Below, in pieces: positions 1-10,068 of a stretch of 64,000 nt of DNA; the first letter of the stretch is position 1, and each line of letters starts with the position of its first letter. The notes below the pieces were generated by a model. The model made no database searches, was not told the DNA's origin, and saw nothing but the letters and a program-made list of their open reading frames with translations. The stretch is from Cranoglanis bouderius. Lineage: Eukaryota; Chordata; Actinopteri; Siluriformes; Cranoglanididae. Location: assembly GCA_023630585.1 (NCBI GenBank), contig CM042548.1, positions 19,211,027 to 19,275,026 on the forward strand, in the 5' to 3' direction. The position numbers and the translations under genes were made by a program.

Positions 1-644
1 TGCTATAATCAGTGTGGTACATTGCACTTATTTTCTGCTAGCTGAGAGAGAATAATTTCCCTCTATTCCAAGAAAACCGTATCCGCCACCACCTCCGTCT
101 TCAAGTATTGGAGCTAATATACAACCTATACGTATACCCCAAACCATCAGATTCATCCGTGCAGAGGAGCAGTGCCAAAGCACAACCCACGTAATAAAAA
201 TAACTCCGCAAGTAACTTGCAGTTTTATGTTTCAAACAGTGGTGGCAATAGAGGGGCAAAGTTCAGTACTGCAGCTTTAATATAAACTGTAAGACACATA
301 TTACAGTAGTGTATTTGGTTCACCAATCAAGTGCACTTAAATGCCTTTAATAAAATACTAATTTAGAGTCTTGAGTGTGGATAATGAATATCATCAAAAT
401 ACAAACATTTAGGTATTCGATGGAACGCTTCTTAAGATGTATCCATATATAACTGCGAGTAGTGTGTAAACTGTAATTAAACCTCCACATCTTATAAAAG
501 AATGTATGTTTTATATTATATTTCTATATATTTGATCCTATATGTTCTATATTTAACTAGATGGTTCAACAACTCTGCTTCTAACAGTGGCATTTCTGTG
601 CCATCGTTGATGTGCCCAGGATGTATGACACACACCGTACACAC
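1..644. other. Left edge, znf451 intron
   Basis: Apart from the exon ending near 645, no zinc-finger coding sequence is seen on the minus strand here. The region is AT-rich and shows nothing else I can support. Confidence 0.4.
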
Positions 645-710
645 TCCTGCATCATCCTCTCCATCACTCAGCAGGTCGATACACTCCAGAACAGGTCTAA
701 GAGAACCCTC
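645..710 (-). CDS. znf451: znf451 coding exon 2: SUMO-interacting motif 2
   Basis: The minus strand shows a pyrimidine-rich acceptor ending ctcctttcag directly before GAG GGT TCT CTT AGA CCT, read as EGSLRPVLECIDLLSDGEDDAG. The LECIDLLSDGEDD part is a hydrophobic SUMO-interacting core followed by acidic residues. The preceding linker reads SLRP, where the mammalian protein, as I recall it, has PLRP. The exon begins at 710. Its 3' end is uncertain: the frame stays open to about 516, and the chosen donor (GGA then gtgtgt at 644) is only one weak option. Phase 0 with the upstream exon is clear. Confidence 0.72.
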
Positions 711-1254
711 CTGAAAGGAGAAGAAGGGATTCATGGTCACATTTCATTAATACGGTTTATACATGACCAGATGAGACCTAAACATTTGGCTGACACAACG
801 TGTCCGAACAGACTCGACTCATAGACGATTCTCCGTTTATTTTCTGCTAATCATTAAAGATTATGACACTACTATATTTCATTTTAGGCATGCCTTGCTG
901 TTATCTCACTTTATAAGGAAGTGCTCTGATGGCGGTAAACATACCTGTAAGGAAACAGCCTTAAAAGGAAGCATATGCCACAACTAGGTTACCAACAGAC
1001 AATAATTGTCACTAAATTGAAAAAGTGACATGAAATAAAGCATCCTTGGGGTAAATACTGTGACTACACTACACCAATCATTTCTCACTAGAAATAAAAT
1101 CTTAAGTTAAAAAAAATAAATAAATCATTAAAAATAACTTTGTCCACAAACTGCACCCTCTCTCCCACACTGAGTGACATTGTGGGATATGCAGAACAGA
1201 GAAGTATACATCTATGAGACCTTTTGAGTCGCCTCAGAAGGTAGCATTCAATGC

Positions 1255-2280
1255 ACACTTTTGAGGGGGTGGTTATATGGAAAAGAACCTAATCAACACT
1301 GTTAGGTATGATGGAGGATCTGTGATGTTGTGAGGCTAATTTTCTTCCAAAGGCACTGTGAAGTGTTTCAGTTTTAAATGAAAATCAGGCTACCTCAGCC
1401 ACGAACATACAACTGCATCATGGGTGGATCTTGACTTGTGACTTGGCCACTGTAGCTCATTCCACTTCTTTGACTTTGGCTTGCTATCAAAGGATGCTTC
1501 GGGTTCATTGTCCATCTGCACTGTGAATTCAGTGTCAGCAGTTACTTCTGTCAGCAGTTACATCATCAATAAATACAACAGAACCACTGTATTCATTGGC
1601 AGCCATACATGCCCACGCCATAAGATCAAGTGGTATGCTTCGGATCATGAGCAGTTCCTTCCCTTCTCATCGTTGTGCTACAAGATGATCTTTGTCTCAT
1701 CTGTCTCTAGGATGTGTTCCAGAACTATACAGGCTTATTTTTGTTGGTTTTTTTTTGGCAAAACTCTAATCTTCCAGTTTTTGAGGCTTACCATCTTGTG
1801 GTAAACCATCTGTATTTACTCTGGTGAAGATTTCTCTTGATTGTTGACTTTGACACGGATATGCCTGCCTCCTGAAGGATGTTCTTGATCTGGCCAGCTG
1901 TCGTGAAGGGGTTTTTCTTTACCAGGGGAAGAATTCTTTGGTCATCTACCACAGTTGTTTTCCGTGGTCTTTCGGGCCTTTCGGTGATTCTGAGGCCACC
2001 AGTGTGTTCTTTCTCGTTAATAGGTGAGAAGGCTGCACTTAATGTTTTTGCACTTTCTGATAATTCTGCTTAGTCTTGCTTCAAGCTTTTGACATGGTCA
2101 TACCAGACTTCTGACCTAAACCCCAATTTAAAAAAAACAAAAAACTGTTGGGTTAGCTGAAGATGAGAATCCACAAGAGAGGAGTCAGAAACATGGAGGA
2201 TCTGGGGAGATTGTGTGTTGAGGAGCAGTCTCATCATCATCATATCCAATTAAAAAGAGGTTGCAGAAAGTACAAGCCTA
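1255..2280 (+). mobile_element. Nested Tc1/mariner remnants in znf451 intron
   Basis: The plus strand at about 1262-1370 and 2080-2280 carries pieces of a Tc1-like transposase gene (the GGTATGATGGAGGATCTGTG block and the block ending in the 'pdlnP' region). The central stretch of about 1470-2060 reads like a different Tc1 transposase on the minus strand, including an AHDPKHTT-like segment near 1630-1660. This suggests one Tc1 copy inserted into another. All frames are broken. Ends and target duplication were not resolved. Confidence 0.5.
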
Positions 2281-2470
2281 GATGGAAGGGTGTGCACATC
2301 GATTAAAGGGATACCGCTCAGCGCAGCTTCTAGTGCCGTTAAACAAAACATTATGGAGCAGTCTAATCACTGTGTGAAAACACAAATGTTTCTGTGACAG
2401 GTGACGATTTCATCGGTGTGTGTGTCAGTATCAAAATGTTATGTTAAATTTAGTAATGCACTGCACTTAC

Positions 2471-2560
2471 AGAGACAAATTCAACATCATCTTCCTCTGT
2501 GTCTTCAGTGCCTGCATTAGTGGACATTGTCCTGTGTGGATTAGTTCCTCAGTCTCAGAT
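2471..2560 (-). CDS. znf451: znf451 start-codon exon: SUMO-interacting motif 1
   Basis: The minus-strand exon is bounded by acceptor gtcttcacag (ending at 2561) and donor gtaagtgcag (from 2470). The start codon is at 2527, leaving 33 bases of 5' UTR in this exon. The 57 coding bases give 19 residues, MSTNAGTEDTEEDDVEFVS, ending in phase 0. The acidic run followed by VEFV is the first SUMO-interacting motif expected in ZNF451. It joins in frame to the exon at 710. No other in-frame ATG is seen upstream in the exon. Confidence 0.78.
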
Positions 2561-3015
2561 CTGTGAAGACAAAAACAACACGAGCATTTCAGTGTTGTTA
2601 CCCATCAGACTAACACTAATGTGTAATATTGGCAGTGTTAGATACTTAAAGGCGCTTTATAAACTTTTTTTTTCTTGATAACTCCTTAATTAACAGTAAT
2701 ACCATTAATTTTACATGCTAAACGCTGCTTAATGCTGACATTTCGTGTCTAACGTTACACTTTACTCACCAAGCAACATGAACTTGGCTAGTTCGCTAGC
2801 CAGCTAGCTTTTTCTTTTTTTTTTTTTTTTTTTAGCTCGTGTCTATACCATTATTATTATTATTGACTAATTATCATGATGTGCTAAAAAACGAGCTCTT
2901 CGTATTGTTTTCACGTTCACATACATTCAAGGCGTTAGGCGTCATAGCATAACAAACAGAACCACGACTATAAAACGGGTAAACAGAATATAGATGAGGG
3001 TGTGAGAAAACATAC

Positions 3016-3200
3016 CCGCTTTGATTTGCAGCTGTGTGGCATTTAGCGCCGATAAAACGCACGCACAGTGAGTTTTCAAAGTAAAAGTCATCGTGCGCCA
3101 GAGAGCACAGGAAAACTGTAGCATTAAAGTGGCATTTAGCCGTTGATGCTAGCTACTACCATACGTCAACGCGTCAGCCATATTGAGAGGGGAGAGATTC
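3016..3200 (-). other. znf451: znf451 non-coding first exon (inferred)
   Basis: A minus-strand donor AAAGCGG then gtatgt is placed at 3016/3015. The exon would run from a start site somewhere near 3180-3200 to that donor and splice to the acceptor before 2560. It carries no clear coding sequence. The start position is a guess from the nearby promoter motifs. Confidence 0.45.
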
Positions 3201-3460
3201 TCTTGTAATGCAGCGGACTCAGCCGGCTGAAGTCGGAAAGAAAATGAATACTCACTGTACACAACAACTGGAAGTAAAGAGTTGTTTGGTTTTTGGGTTT
3301 TTTTTTTTTTAAAGCGAATTAACATTTCAATTATCAAAGTATATAGCAATTTCAAATATAAACAGAAACCCGAAAGGCTGTTAAAAAAAAAAAAACAACG
3401 TTATTTCTTGTTTTTACTTTTCAGCGCCGCCATCTTGAAGTGACGTCACGGAACTCGGAG
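3165..3460. promoter_or_regulatory. Promoter region of znf451, YY1-like and CRE motifs
   Basis: The sequence GCCGCCATCTTG at about 3426-3437 matches the YY1 consensus on the minus strand. A perfect cyclic-AMP element palindrome TGACGTCA follows at 3441-3448. A second ATATGGCTGAC-like motif (minus strand) lies near 3171-3184, close to the inferred transcript start. Such a motif set is typical of housekeeping, TATA-less promoters. The plus-strand side has no recognisable gene before 5.1 kb. Confidence 0.5.
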
Positions 3461-3773
3461 AATGCGGAGCGTTCGGGAAAAAAAACTCCGACTATCCGAG
3501 TAAGAATTACGAGTTCACACGGATCCTTCCTCCTGGGAAGATGGAAACTTGGTCATGAACGAAACATCATCCATTATAAGTGTGTAGAGAAACACGGGTC
3601 TACCTGGAAAACATCTGTAACTTGCTTTAACAGATTTGCATTGGTAAAAATTGCAGGTTATGTATAGCCTATGTTAATTGTGTGTAAAGAAAAACAATCT
3701 TGCCAACAAAAACCAAAGGTGTTATTGGAGGAAAAAGAAGAATAAACTAGGGATTAAATAATTAAATAGATTA

Positions 3774-3821
<48 letters not shown>

Positions 3822-3828
3822 CCCCACT

Positions 3829-4140
3829 GTTAGGTATGGTGGAGGTTATGTGATGTTGTGGGGTTGTTTTGTTTTTCCTTCAAAGGCACTGTAAGGCTTG
3901 TTAGGGTGCATAATATCATGGGTCCTATGAAATTCCAGTAGATGTTAAGTTCAAATCTGTCTTCAACAAGAAGCTACAAATGAGTAAAAAGCTTGATTCT
4001 GTGGTCACTGAACCATTTTTTGTGTGGATTTGAATGTTTGTTGTTGTTGATGATGATTTTTGTCATTATCCTGCTGGAAGATCCAGCCGTGATGCAGTCG
4101 TGGGAATCCATGAAGTAAACCCCATTGAAAACCTATGGAG
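3829..4140 (+). mobile_element. Tc1-like transposase remnant
   Basis: Starting with a block like the Tc1 'KYGGGSVMLWG' region (GTTAGGTATGGTGGAGG) and ending with a block like the conserved 'NPIENLW' region (aaccccattgaaaacctatgg), the segment keeps Tc1 transposase order with several hundred bases missing or scrambled. No open frame remains. Confidence 0.5.
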
Positions 4141-4324
4141 TAACCTTGTGTGTGCTTGCGTATAAATACAGGGTTTGTGCATATATACATATAAAACATA
4201 ATAAACGGATACATTTGATGAGAATGTAGATGAGGATACCGTTAAAACCAGGTGTATCCAAATTCAGTCAGAAAAACAATATACAGTATCATGCAGCTAG
4301 ACACATCAGTTTCATCTTTAGCTG

Positions 4325-4759
4325 ATTGGTGGCACTAAATTGCCCCTACAGGGTGATCTGTAATGAAGTGGTGTCCTATTCAGGGTGTATGCCTAGGATA
4401 GGCTCAGGATTCACCTTGACCTTGACCAGGATGATGCGGTTACTAAAAATGCTGCTGCTGCTTATACTAATACTAATACTACTACTACTAATAAAATCCC
4501 CCCTACGCCCTGTGTGCGCTGAGCTTGCATATTCTCCCCATGCTTTGTGGGTTTCCTCCCCCAGTCCAAAGACATGTGTTGTAGGCTGATTGGCATTTCC
4601 AAACTGTCCGTAGTGTGTGAATGTGTGTGTGACTGGGCCCTGCGATGGGTTGCCTTGTGCCCTGAGTTCCCTGGGATAGGCTCCAAGCTCCCTGTGACCC
4701 TGTGTAGGATAAGCGATATGGAAAATGAATGGATAGATGGATCCATCCACCATGCTCTC

Positions 4760-4760
<1 letters not shown>
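4325..4760 (+). repeat. Dispersed fish retroposon tail
   Basis: The segment holds the familiar teleost repeat blocks 'ttctccccatgctttgtggg', 'ccagtccaaagacatg' and 'ctgggataggctccaagctcc', ending in a GATGGATCC-like GATG tail. Such tails are typical of non-LTR retroposon 3' ends in fish. Related partial pieces occur near 13665-13760, 24715-25060 and 42215-42450. Confidence 0.6.
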
Positions 4761-4761
<1 letters not shown>

Positions 4762-4820
<59 letters not shown>

Positions 4821-4844
4821 TAGTAGTAGTAGTAGTAGTAGTAG
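4762..4844. repeat. TTA/TAG trinucleotide microsatellite
   Basis: About 20 TTA units are followed by about eight TAG units, lying next to the retroposon tail. Confidence 0.95.
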
Positions 4845-5077
4845 CAATCCAAGTCCAGTCATGTTAGAGTACAAAATATATATTATGAGTACAATATTTT
4901 GAGTACACAATAACAGCCTGTGAGGAAACCTTATTTAAAGTCATTAACCCTACACAAAGATGTAGGGTTTTAAATATGTTTAAATATCATTTGCCAAATA
5001 AAGATATGGGCTTAAAACCCCCTTTTTTAAATAAAAATAAATAAATAAAACCAAGGAGATGTAGATGTATAGCTATT

Positions 5078-5099
<22 letters not shown>

Positions 5100-5112
<13 letters not shown>

Positions 5113-5380
5113 CTGAGGCAGAGCCCGCAGTGTGTGCGCAGGACGGATGCCTTTAAATATCGTGCTCTCTGCAGCTTTGCTGAGCTCAGATGCAGATGCG
5201 CGCGCTCTCTCTCTCTCTCTCCTGCATGAGCAGTAAAAGCGGGGCTCGTGCTGACTCATGCCCGACTTACGTTATCCAGATCAGTGGAGTTCCACGTAAT
5301 GGTGACTGTAAGTAGCGCGCGCCGTTAGCCTTAGCCTATAGGTATGTGCGTATGTGCAGGTGGGGCTGCGCTACATCGCG
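5100..5380 (+). promoter_or_regulatory. dst: Likely dst promoter for the transmembrane isoform
   Basis: Upstream of ATG 5381 are a TTTAAATA box near 5152, a CpG-containing stretch rich in CG dinucleotides, and a perfect AP-1-like TGACTCA at 5252-5258. The start would be around 5180. There is a GT array at 5082-5109 at the left boundary. The motifs are seen; promoter use is inferred. Confidence 0.45.
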
Positions 5381-5561
5381 ATGATCGCTGCGGCTTTTCT
5401 GGTTTTACTGAGACCCCTGAGCCTTCAGTGCCTGCTGCTGCTGTTATTGCTTTTGGTTGGAACGGTGGCCACGATCCTGTTTCTCTGCTGCTGGCATCGG
5501 AGGCTTCGCCATGAGAAGATCCCTATAAAATCCGTCTTCTCGAGGCGATCGAGGAGTCGTG
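5381..5561 (+). CDS. dst: dst isoform 2 first exon: transmembrane N-terminus
   Basis: ATG at 5381 opens 60 residues plus one base (phase 1), ending at donor g|gtgcgt. Residues 1-13 are MIAAAFLVLLRPL; residues about 14-37 form one hydrophobic leucine-rich membrane segment, followed by CCWHRRLRHEK and the basic SVFSRRSRSR. This is the dystonin isoform 2 start, which in mammals anchors the protein to perinuclear and nuclear-envelope membranes. An upstream in-frame GTG at 5354 is not needed; the ATG matches the mammalian start. The exon joins the 35-base exon at 5914. Confidence 0.88.
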
Positions 5562-5913
5562 GTGCGTACAACGCCTAATTGGCGTGAATCCAAGACTTGT
5601 TTTTTTTGTTGTTGTTGATGTCTTAAATAAACTATTTCAGCGTGTTTTAGTGTGCTTTCGTCCTTTTCTTCTTTGCATCTCAGTCGGGTTCACGCGTTCA
5701 TCAGAGCGCGTGGCTGCTGGCTCGAGCGGCAGCAGCGCGCGCTCCTCTGTATGTGATGTAGGCTGCATCATCTATCATGCAGAATAAAATGTGTTTGACA
5801 GTGTGACATGTTTATCTCAATATTCCGATTAATCGAGCAGACTGTCATTTTTTATAGATGAATACATTAGGCTATCAGTGCTCGGGTGTTTCAATCTTTC
5901 CCGTTTGTTCCAG

Positions 5914-5948
5914 AAGCTGGTCTTCGGACGCATCATTTTCGATCTGAG
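5914..5948 (+). CDS. dst: dst isoform 2 micro-exon, 35 bases
   Basis: Acceptor gtttgttccag and donor gtaatt bound 35 bases. With the carried-over G it encodes EAGLRTHHFRSE, which I align to DAVLRSHHFRSE of mammalian dystonin. Exit phase is 0. It is too short to be found by open-frame length and was recognised by splice sites and similarity. Confidence 0.85.
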
Positions 5949-6530
5949 GTAATTTCTCTTTCTCATTTTTATGTCAAGGTCATTTTAGGATATGTAATTA
6001 TCTTCTGGGGATTCGTATACAAGATGAATCCGTTTTTTTTTTTTAATTTTATTTAAAAGTTGTGCTCTGTATTTCACGTATTATGACACTTTGAATGTGT
6101 GTCAACAATACAGAGCATCAGTATAACCTAAAATACGCATCGCGCATGCGCAATCGGTGCCTCCTCTAACCTAAATACTACTAACGAGTGGAGCTGAGGT
6201 CATTCCTTTCTTTTTTTCATGTCAAGGTTATAATTATCATGTAATTATCGTCTGGGGATTATTATACAAAAAAATGGGCCTGCTTATAGGAAAGTTGTGC
6301 TCTTCTTTGCTTGTATTAAAACACTTAAAGTGTGACACATTTAACGAGTTTGAGTCTACCGGAAAATATGCACTGCGCATGCGCAATTAGTAGCTTATAC
6401 TTGCTAACCTCAGTACTTCCAGTGCGTATGCTGAGTGTGGAAACGTCAGCTTTGTTGTAGTTAAGGTAAGAATGTCAAACAATAGATACTGTTTATGGGA
6501 GTGAACGTGTTATGTGGTGTGTGTTGACAG

Positions 6531-6716
6531 GGTTTTCGGCACAGTCCACGCCATGGACGGAGGAGTCTAAGAGCCCGAGTGTGTGAAGAGCGGCCTGTGG
6601 TTGATCCAGCAGAGAGTGAGCCAGACTCCAGCAGTGCTGTGAGGAAACGCAAAGTGACCAAGAGAGTGCAGCCTGAGTTTTATCACTCCGTCCAAGTAAC
6701 ACCCACGCGCAGACCA
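6531..6716 (+). CDS. dst: dst isoform 2 third exon, basic linker
   Basis: Acceptor gtgttgacag and donor gtaggt bound 186 bases, 62 residues in phase 0. It starts GFRHSPRHGRRSLRARV, matching the GFRASPRHLRRRV start in mammalian dystonin, has an acidic middle and ends VRKRKVTKRVQPEFYHSVQ then VTPTRRP. The mammalian alanine-rich run is missing and replaced by CEERPVVDPAESEP. It joins the exon at 14925 (SSGSGNAS). Confidence 0.87.
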
Positions 6717-8439
6717 GTAGGTGTACGTTTCACGTTTCTGTTTGACTTCACTCCTCACATCCTCAGGAAATTCATTTTGTTCATATGTAAATATTGACCG
6801 TTGCATCCTCAAGATGACTTTTGTTTTGGTTCATTCATAAGCTAAACCTCTGAACTAACATTCATCAAGGGTTTTTCTTTTTTTGGGTGCATAACGGTTC
6901 AAACCTTCCGGGAGTTGTCAAACTTTTTGTAGCTAAGGACCCAATTAACTATCAAATAAATTCCACAGAATATATTTTGTCTGTTTATTAGAGCTGTAGA
7001 GCTTCATGTTCTTGGACGTTCCACCGACAGAACACATTAAGTCCAATTTGACATAATTTATAGCACTGCTGGTTTTGAATTGGGATTTGGATACTCTATG
7101 TATGATTATGGGTGGGTTGTACTTGTCGCCACTGTATCAACACTTAAATCACAGACCCTCTACCAGTGCTTTATAGACTCCTGAACCACTGAACCAACCT
7201 TTGAAGGGTTAAACAGTGTAAGTTAATTCATTTAAAAAATGGGTTCCTCAAGGGTTTTTTTTAGACGGTTCTTGGTTCTAACGTTCTAAAGGTATTCTAA
7301 CTGGGAGTTTTTCCAAGAGTGAAACCTTCATTGTAGCGTTCTACACAGAAACTCAGTGGGTCTGACTGTGCACTCAAAAGTACTGCAGTGGAATTGACAT
7401 AAATCATCACCAGCTTCTGCAACAGCTGATTGAGAAAGGGAAGAGTTTTCATAGACTTTGACGTGGTTCATTAAAAAAAAAAAAAAAACACCAAAATGTT
7501 TAAGAATGATTGGACAGAGAATTATGCATTTATATTCTTCAGCGTCAAGTTCAAAAGGGACGTGTCTCATCTGTTCAGAGTTTGTGGTGCTAGTCAATCG
7601 TGGTGATGTGATTGGTTCCTGTGTGATTGCCAGGAACTGATCGCTAATGGTTAAAAACTAACTAACTAAAACTAACTAAAGGGGAACTGGTGCAAAAATG
7701 TAACGTTGATCCTCATGATAAGTTCCACTGATTCATAGGTTAATGCTTAACATGGCTCCTCAGGCTGATTTTTATTTAGCTCATACGCAAGTGAATCAAT
7801 TGGATGAATCAATTTAGATGAGTTTTGTTTAGGTCATAGGTTAAAACCTAAAATGGTTCTGTTTATTTTTAGTTCAAAAGATAGAAAAGGATGTTGACAA
7901 GTTAAGAGCTGCAACACATGTGCACATTCTCTGTTCAGCTCTGGTGTGTTTAGTTAATGTGATAAATACTGACTGGAAAAAATGACAACCTTTACATGTA
8001 GCCTACTTGAATAGTAAGTAAATTGATCATATTCTGAAACGCTACTTTTTTTTTTTTAGCCCATTATAATACACTACTAGAAAACCATGGACTGATTTGA
8101 AACTTTTAAGGGTTTCCACAAAAGGGCAGTGTTGATGTTTTTGTCTTGTCTGCAGGTTAGGAGTTAGGCATTTTACAATTACATCTACATACAAAATGTA
8201 TTAAAATCCACATTCATACATTCATTCACTGCAGCCAAAACTCATACCAACTTTTATTGACTCCGAGGACATCTCTCCAGCACATCTCTGAAACAATTCG
8301 CCATGCATTACTGGAGTGGTCTCCTCTTATGTTATGCGTGCCTCCTTATTTTCAGCACTGTATGTGTGTATGTATGTAGCATGTATGCTACTCTATAATT
8401 CTGTATTGTCATTTTATGTAATATACACCAATATGCAGC

Positions 8440-9535
8440 CAACACCAGAATTATTGGTACTTTTCATGAAAATAAGCTAAAATGAATAGCGAATATAACA
8501 TGAATAATACGTATCATTAGTGATATTTTGAGCTTGAACATTTTGGAAGCTAGAATTGTCTAGCTTTATTTTTGCATTTTTTCTTAGCTACTGCATTGTT
8601 TGCTTACAAAATTTTTGGCAAAATTATAAGTTCTTCCAAACAGTATTTTCTTATGGAGGTTGTGTTCAAGAGTTCATTTTTTAACAACTGAGAATCCTAA
8701 AAGTCTATGGTTCACGGATTCTTCTTTGCCTACATCACCATCTTTCTCACTGTTGGGCAAAATGTAAATCGTTCCAGACGTTTGAGACATTTTTCCTCAT
8801 GCCACTGATAGTGCTTAAAGGCTTATCCATTTTTTATATCTCTTATTTGACTTGCGGTCAACAACCATCTGTCTCCTTTATATGGAAAGCTCTTTGGTTT
8901 TCCCCATGGTAATGGATGACGAACCCTATATCCCAAATTGGAGTCTAGTGGTCCTCATTTGTGCGTGCCCATGGGGTGTGGGGTTCACAAGATTATAACA
9001 GAAAAGATGTCTCATTTCTCTATTTGGGGTTCAAGAGAGTAATGACGAGCACCTTCTATATCCCCCTTGATGTGATCGGTGGCAGTGCTTACATCAATGC
9101 TGACTCATCCATAATCTCTTTGTGATTATTAACGAGGACCAGTCACAGCAAAAAAGGTTAGCAGACAGCAACAAAATGACTGAAACAACATTTAAAACCA
9201 CTTGGAGAAGGACTGCAGGGGTGCGGGTGCAATTTGGGACAGGGCCAAAGGTGTTTGTGTGCAATCCTATATTTATACCTCAGGAAAACAGGGGTAGGCA
9301 ATAACAGTTGTCCTTGAGACTGAGAATAATTTAAGAAAAGAATTGTGTATTTATTCTAAATATTTGGTAGGGCTGTAAGTAATTTTACCACACAGCTTTT
9401 TGAGAGAAAATATGAGAATGATTTTGGTTAGAGAAAAGTTAAAGTTTCTCCTGTCGTTTGAGTGAAGCTTTAAATTAATTATTTCATTTATGCCTATCTA
9501 TTAAAGGGTGGCAATAATTCTGGAGCTTATTTGCA
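8440..9535. mobile_element. Non-autonomous Tc1/mariner-type element
   Basis: Inverted ends are visible: left ccagaattattggtac (about 8448) and right gtggcaataattctgg (about 9507-9523), sharing CCAGAATTATTG. The interior lacks a transposase frame. The end sequence matches that of the 11935-12765 element, so they belong to the same family. Confidence 0.55.
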
Positions 9536-10017
9536 TGTAATAATACATTATAGCATTACTGCTGTGTTTATAAAAAGGCGTTACTAGTTATTACAGTTAG
9601 TGTTTGAATTTTAAAAACCTCTTAAACCTACCAAAAGGTCTGAGTACCAGTCTTCTGGTTTTTCTAGATTAGTAAATACTTTTAAACGTAAGATTAGAGT
9701 TTTCAAATTGAGACGCCACCCAATGACGTGCGACGTTTAAAGAGAAACGTCTGCTGAACGTTGCTGTGCATGAAATTGCATGAAAATACAGTTTGACTTG
9801 GAAACTTGGACCGAGATGTTTTGACTCTGATATGCCATCTGGTGGATGCCGCACTTAATCCTCTAGATGTATATAAGATACGCAAACAAGTATGTGGACA
9901 ATGTCACTCACGTAGCTGCTGTGCACACGCATGCATACATGGAGAAGTGAACTATATTTGCGCCTTAAAGTGCTGCTGCATCACTCTCTTTAGTTATAGA
10001 TGAAGCAAGGGCTAAAT

Positions 10018-10068
10018 CCCACTCATCAGGAAGTCCCACTCATCAGGAAGTCCCACTCATCAGGAAGT
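10018..10068. repeat. 17-bp tandem repeat, three units
   Basis: The unit tcccactcatcaggaag is repeated three times in a row with no mismatch between copies, suggesting recent expansion. No function can be assigned. Confidence 0.9.

Larger units (their letters stand above)
645..3200 (-). other. znf451: znf451 gene, 5' end (partial)
   Basis: Minus-strand gene whose first exons read toward the left edge of the window. Two coding exons joined in phase 0 give MSTNAGTEDTEED-VEFVS followed by EGSLRPVLECIDLLS, which resembles the start of vertebrate ZNF451 (known there as ...IQFVS-EGPLRPVLECIDLVS). ZNF451 is a nuclear zinc-finger SUMO E3/E4 ligase that extends SUMO2/3 chains using tandem SUMO-interacting motifs and is involved in TOP2 adduct repair (family knowledge). 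Zinc fingers and the C-terminus are not in the window. The gene is divergent from dst; the two 5' ends are about 2 kb apart. Confidence 0.8.
3201..5100. other. Intergenic region between znf451 and dst
   Basis: It holds the znf451 promoter on the left, an AAT array at 3775-3821, a Tc1 remnant at about 3829-4140, a dispersed fish repeat at about 4325-4760 and a TTA/TAG array at 4762-4844. No gene is seen. Confidence 0.6.

Noticed and set aside
3440..3667. Plus-strand frame of 75 aa next to the znf451 promoter
   Set aside because: It starts inside promoter motifs, has no similarity and no splice context; probably chance.
4503..4910. Frame of 135 aa with asparagine run
   Set aside because: Translation of a TTA/ATT microsatellite and a fish repeat.
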